Positions 40,787-42,387 of a stretch of DNA of 42,387 nt are shown here, in pieces. The stretch spans positions 738,049 through 780,435 of the forward strand of contig SCFE01000022.1 in assembly GCA_004352715.1 (NCBI GenBank), given 5' to 3'. A program made the translations under genes and the position numbers. The stretch is from Hofstenia miamia (taxonomy: Eukaryota; Xenacoelomorpha; Acoela). Every line of letters starts with the position of its first letter. The stretch's first letter is position 1. The notes below the pieces were generated by a model. The model ran no database searches and was not told the DNA's origin. It saw only the letters and a program-made list of their open reading frames with translations.

Positions 40787-41149
40787 ATGTTGCTTTCATT
40801 AGTGAATGTCTATTTCCATATAGAGCAATTTCAGATTAACTTGGACAATATTTCTGATTTAAGCTGTCAATTTTGGCCTTCTTTACAGAAACGTTTTTTA
40901 CGTATAAGTTTATCTTTTGAAAACGTTAAGTCATCGTTTTGTGACAAATGGAACAATATTCGCTTAAAATGATAGTTTTAAGATTTTTTTTGTTAAGGCT
41001 ACGAAAAAAGCAATAACAACGAAAAAACAGTAACATTTTTCTCAAAAACAAAAGAAAAAGTTTTTTCCACAGTCAAAACACAAATTTTTCTTAATGACAA
41101 TGCCAGTTATCAATCACTTCTTATTTAATGGAATGGGGAAACTGGTCCC
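40787..41149. other. Intergenic DNA with a weak open frame
   Basis: The plus frame 40787-40972 (ending ...CDKWNNIRLK) has coding-like text but no recognised similarity, no supporting neighbour and no repeat ends. Left as unexplained. Confidence 0.25.
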
Positions 41150-41316
41150 AATTTTTGAAAATATTGAGAAAATAAACCCTAAAAATGCATTTCACGATCC
41201 TAGATTTTAGATTTTTCAATTTCTTACGAAAATTTTTTTGATTTATCCAGTCAAAATAAAATTTGGAAATCTGACGAGGAGGACATTCCACCATGTCCCC
41301 CCTGGGTACGCCAGTG
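41150..41316 (-). mobile_element. CAGTGGCG hAT-like element, truncated, reverse orientation
   Basis: On the minus strand it starts CACTGGCGTACCCAGGGG at 41316 and continues CATGGTGGAATGTCC, then AAATTTTCGTAAGAAATTG and GATCGTGAAATGCATTT, closely following 21448-21620. The other end is missing. Confidence 0.7.
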
Positions 41317-41426
41317 CCTTAAACCAATTTGGATATTGAGTGGGTTTGAAATTGTATCCTATTTTAAAAGATTGCTGGTATAATTTACACAACATAATTT
41401 TTACATTATTACACTACCCAAATTAG

Positions 41427-41824
41427 CAGATTTTTCAACTAGCCGAATTTTCTGAGCTCGGCTATGCTTGGCTGGTTTTAATTTTGAGTAAGTTCGGCTC
41501 GGCTCGGCTCGGCTCGGCTCGGCTCGGCTCGGCTCACCACATAAAACTTTTCTGTGAGGCTCGTTTCAGATAGATATTTTTTTTAAAATATTGTGCTCTC
41601 AGAATATTTAACATAGCTCTTCCTATTATTTAATAAACATTTCTAAAATAAGATTAAAAGTAAGGAATATTGAATGAAAAAATGAGAAAAATCTGCAAAA
41701 TCAAATTTACAAAAACAGCACTATAAATTTGGTTTGCTTAAAAACGGCTCGTTTTGGGCTCGTTGTATATCCAATTCTTTGCTCAAGATCGGCTCGTTAG
41801 AAGCTCAGCTCGTTGACAAGTCTG
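41427..41824 (-). mobile_element. GAGCC hAT-type element, copy J (reverse orientation)
   Basis: CAGATTTTTCAACTAGCCGA at 41427 and GTTGACAAGTCTG at 41824, with 7-of-8 target duplication CAAATTAG / CACATTAG. It has an uninterrupted tract of eight GGCTC pentamers (about 41495-41534), the longest readable one in the window. Otherwise the core is as in copy H. Confidence 0.87.
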
Positions 41825-41832
41825 CACATTAG

Positions 41833-42358
41833 TCCTTATCAGCTTTCCGAAGAATCACAGATTGGGTCGGAAAGGGTCACGCATTCAGTAAAGTAGCTTT
41901 ATTAAAAAAATACATGTTTATTATATTTTTCTATTAGCAGGATTCTTTGAATGAATAGAGTCATCAATCAAATTTCAAACAGCCTCCAGCGTTAGTAAAT
42001 TTTATCGATATGCGTTTTCTTTTTAGAGTTTTCCACCCATCTTATAATTGCCCAGGAAGCGAATACATTTACTTCAAATCTCTTTTAACTTTGATCAATA
42101 AAGGACGGCACTTATTTGATGTAAGACTTCAAAGTGCCTAAGCCTAATATAATAAGTTTTATTTTGTTTAAGTTAATTATAAACTTGAAATTAACTGTAA
42201 AAAGATTATTTTCGTCATTAAATGCAATTAAATGACAGGAACAATCGTCTTTAGAAATTCCGTTAACTTTTAAAACTACTACAATTAACTAAGTATATAG
42301 TAACGGTTTGCGCTGGAATTTAAATCTATCGCTATGAAATTACTCCAATAGAGTGAAG
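41833..42358. other. Intergenic AT-rich DNA, nothing recognised
   Basis: No gene or repeat ends seen between copies J and K. Confidence 0.5.
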
Positions 42359-42387
42359 CAGACTTGTCAACGAGCCGAGCTTCTAAC
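42359..42387 (+). mobile_element. GAGCC hAT-type element, copy K (left end, cut by window edge)
   Basis: CAGACTTGTCAACGAGCCGA followed by GCTTCTAAC matches the left terminus of copies C and E. The element continues beyond the window. Confidence 0.8.

Overview
The window is AT-rich animal (metazoan) nuclear DNA. It has GT-AG introns of about 0.8 to 4.4 kb, many (TA)n microsatellites, and a dense load of short DNA transposons and LINE ends. I read one complete protein-coding gene, on the minus strand. It is an orthologue of HMBOX1 (homeobox-containing 1, also called HOT1), rebuilt here from ten coding exons between 17059 and 771. All ten exons join in frame to give a 440-residue protein. It has the conserved N-terminal segment, an atypical HNF1-like POU-specific domain, the divergent long-loop homeodomain ending in a WFANRRKEIKR helix 3, and the conserved C-terminal DPIS...AVNHSIMAL box. 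HMBOX1 places the source in Metazoa. The base composition would suit an AT-rich cnidarian or another AT-rich invertebrate, but nothing here fixes the species.

Layout. 1-770: downstream flank and 3' UTR. 771-17059: HMBOX1, whose introns hold four copies of a GAGCC-rich hAT element, other hAT-like short elements, a decayed Tc1-type transposase (intron 6) and a head-to-head pair of LINE 3' ends (intron 2). 17060-42387: the 5' side of HMBOX1. No gene can be called there with confidence. It holds more copies of the same mobile families, nested insertions, a 139-bp tandem array, long TA tracts, a few coding-like scraps and several less AT-rich islands that could be regulatory DNA for HMBOX1.

The most distinctive element is a non-autonomous hAT-type family, with eleven full, partial or cut-off copies. 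Its termini read CAGACTTGTCAACGAGCCGA, its target-site duplications are 8 bp, and variable (CCGAG)n tracts lie just inside the ends. Four exact and three 7-of-8 target duplications can be read directly. One composite copy (19862-20805) carries about 31 bp of unique sequence found beside another copy in HMBOX1 intron 4, and it also contains a nested second hAT element.

Assembly caveats. Four of the multi-base N gaps lie inside the GAGCC elements. Two long, apparently perfect direct repeats (14586-15105/15107-15626 and 30444-30845/30867-31268) are separated only by Ns and are probably unmerged contig ends. I found no convincing new gene system; what is new here is mostly transposon biology and genome structure.
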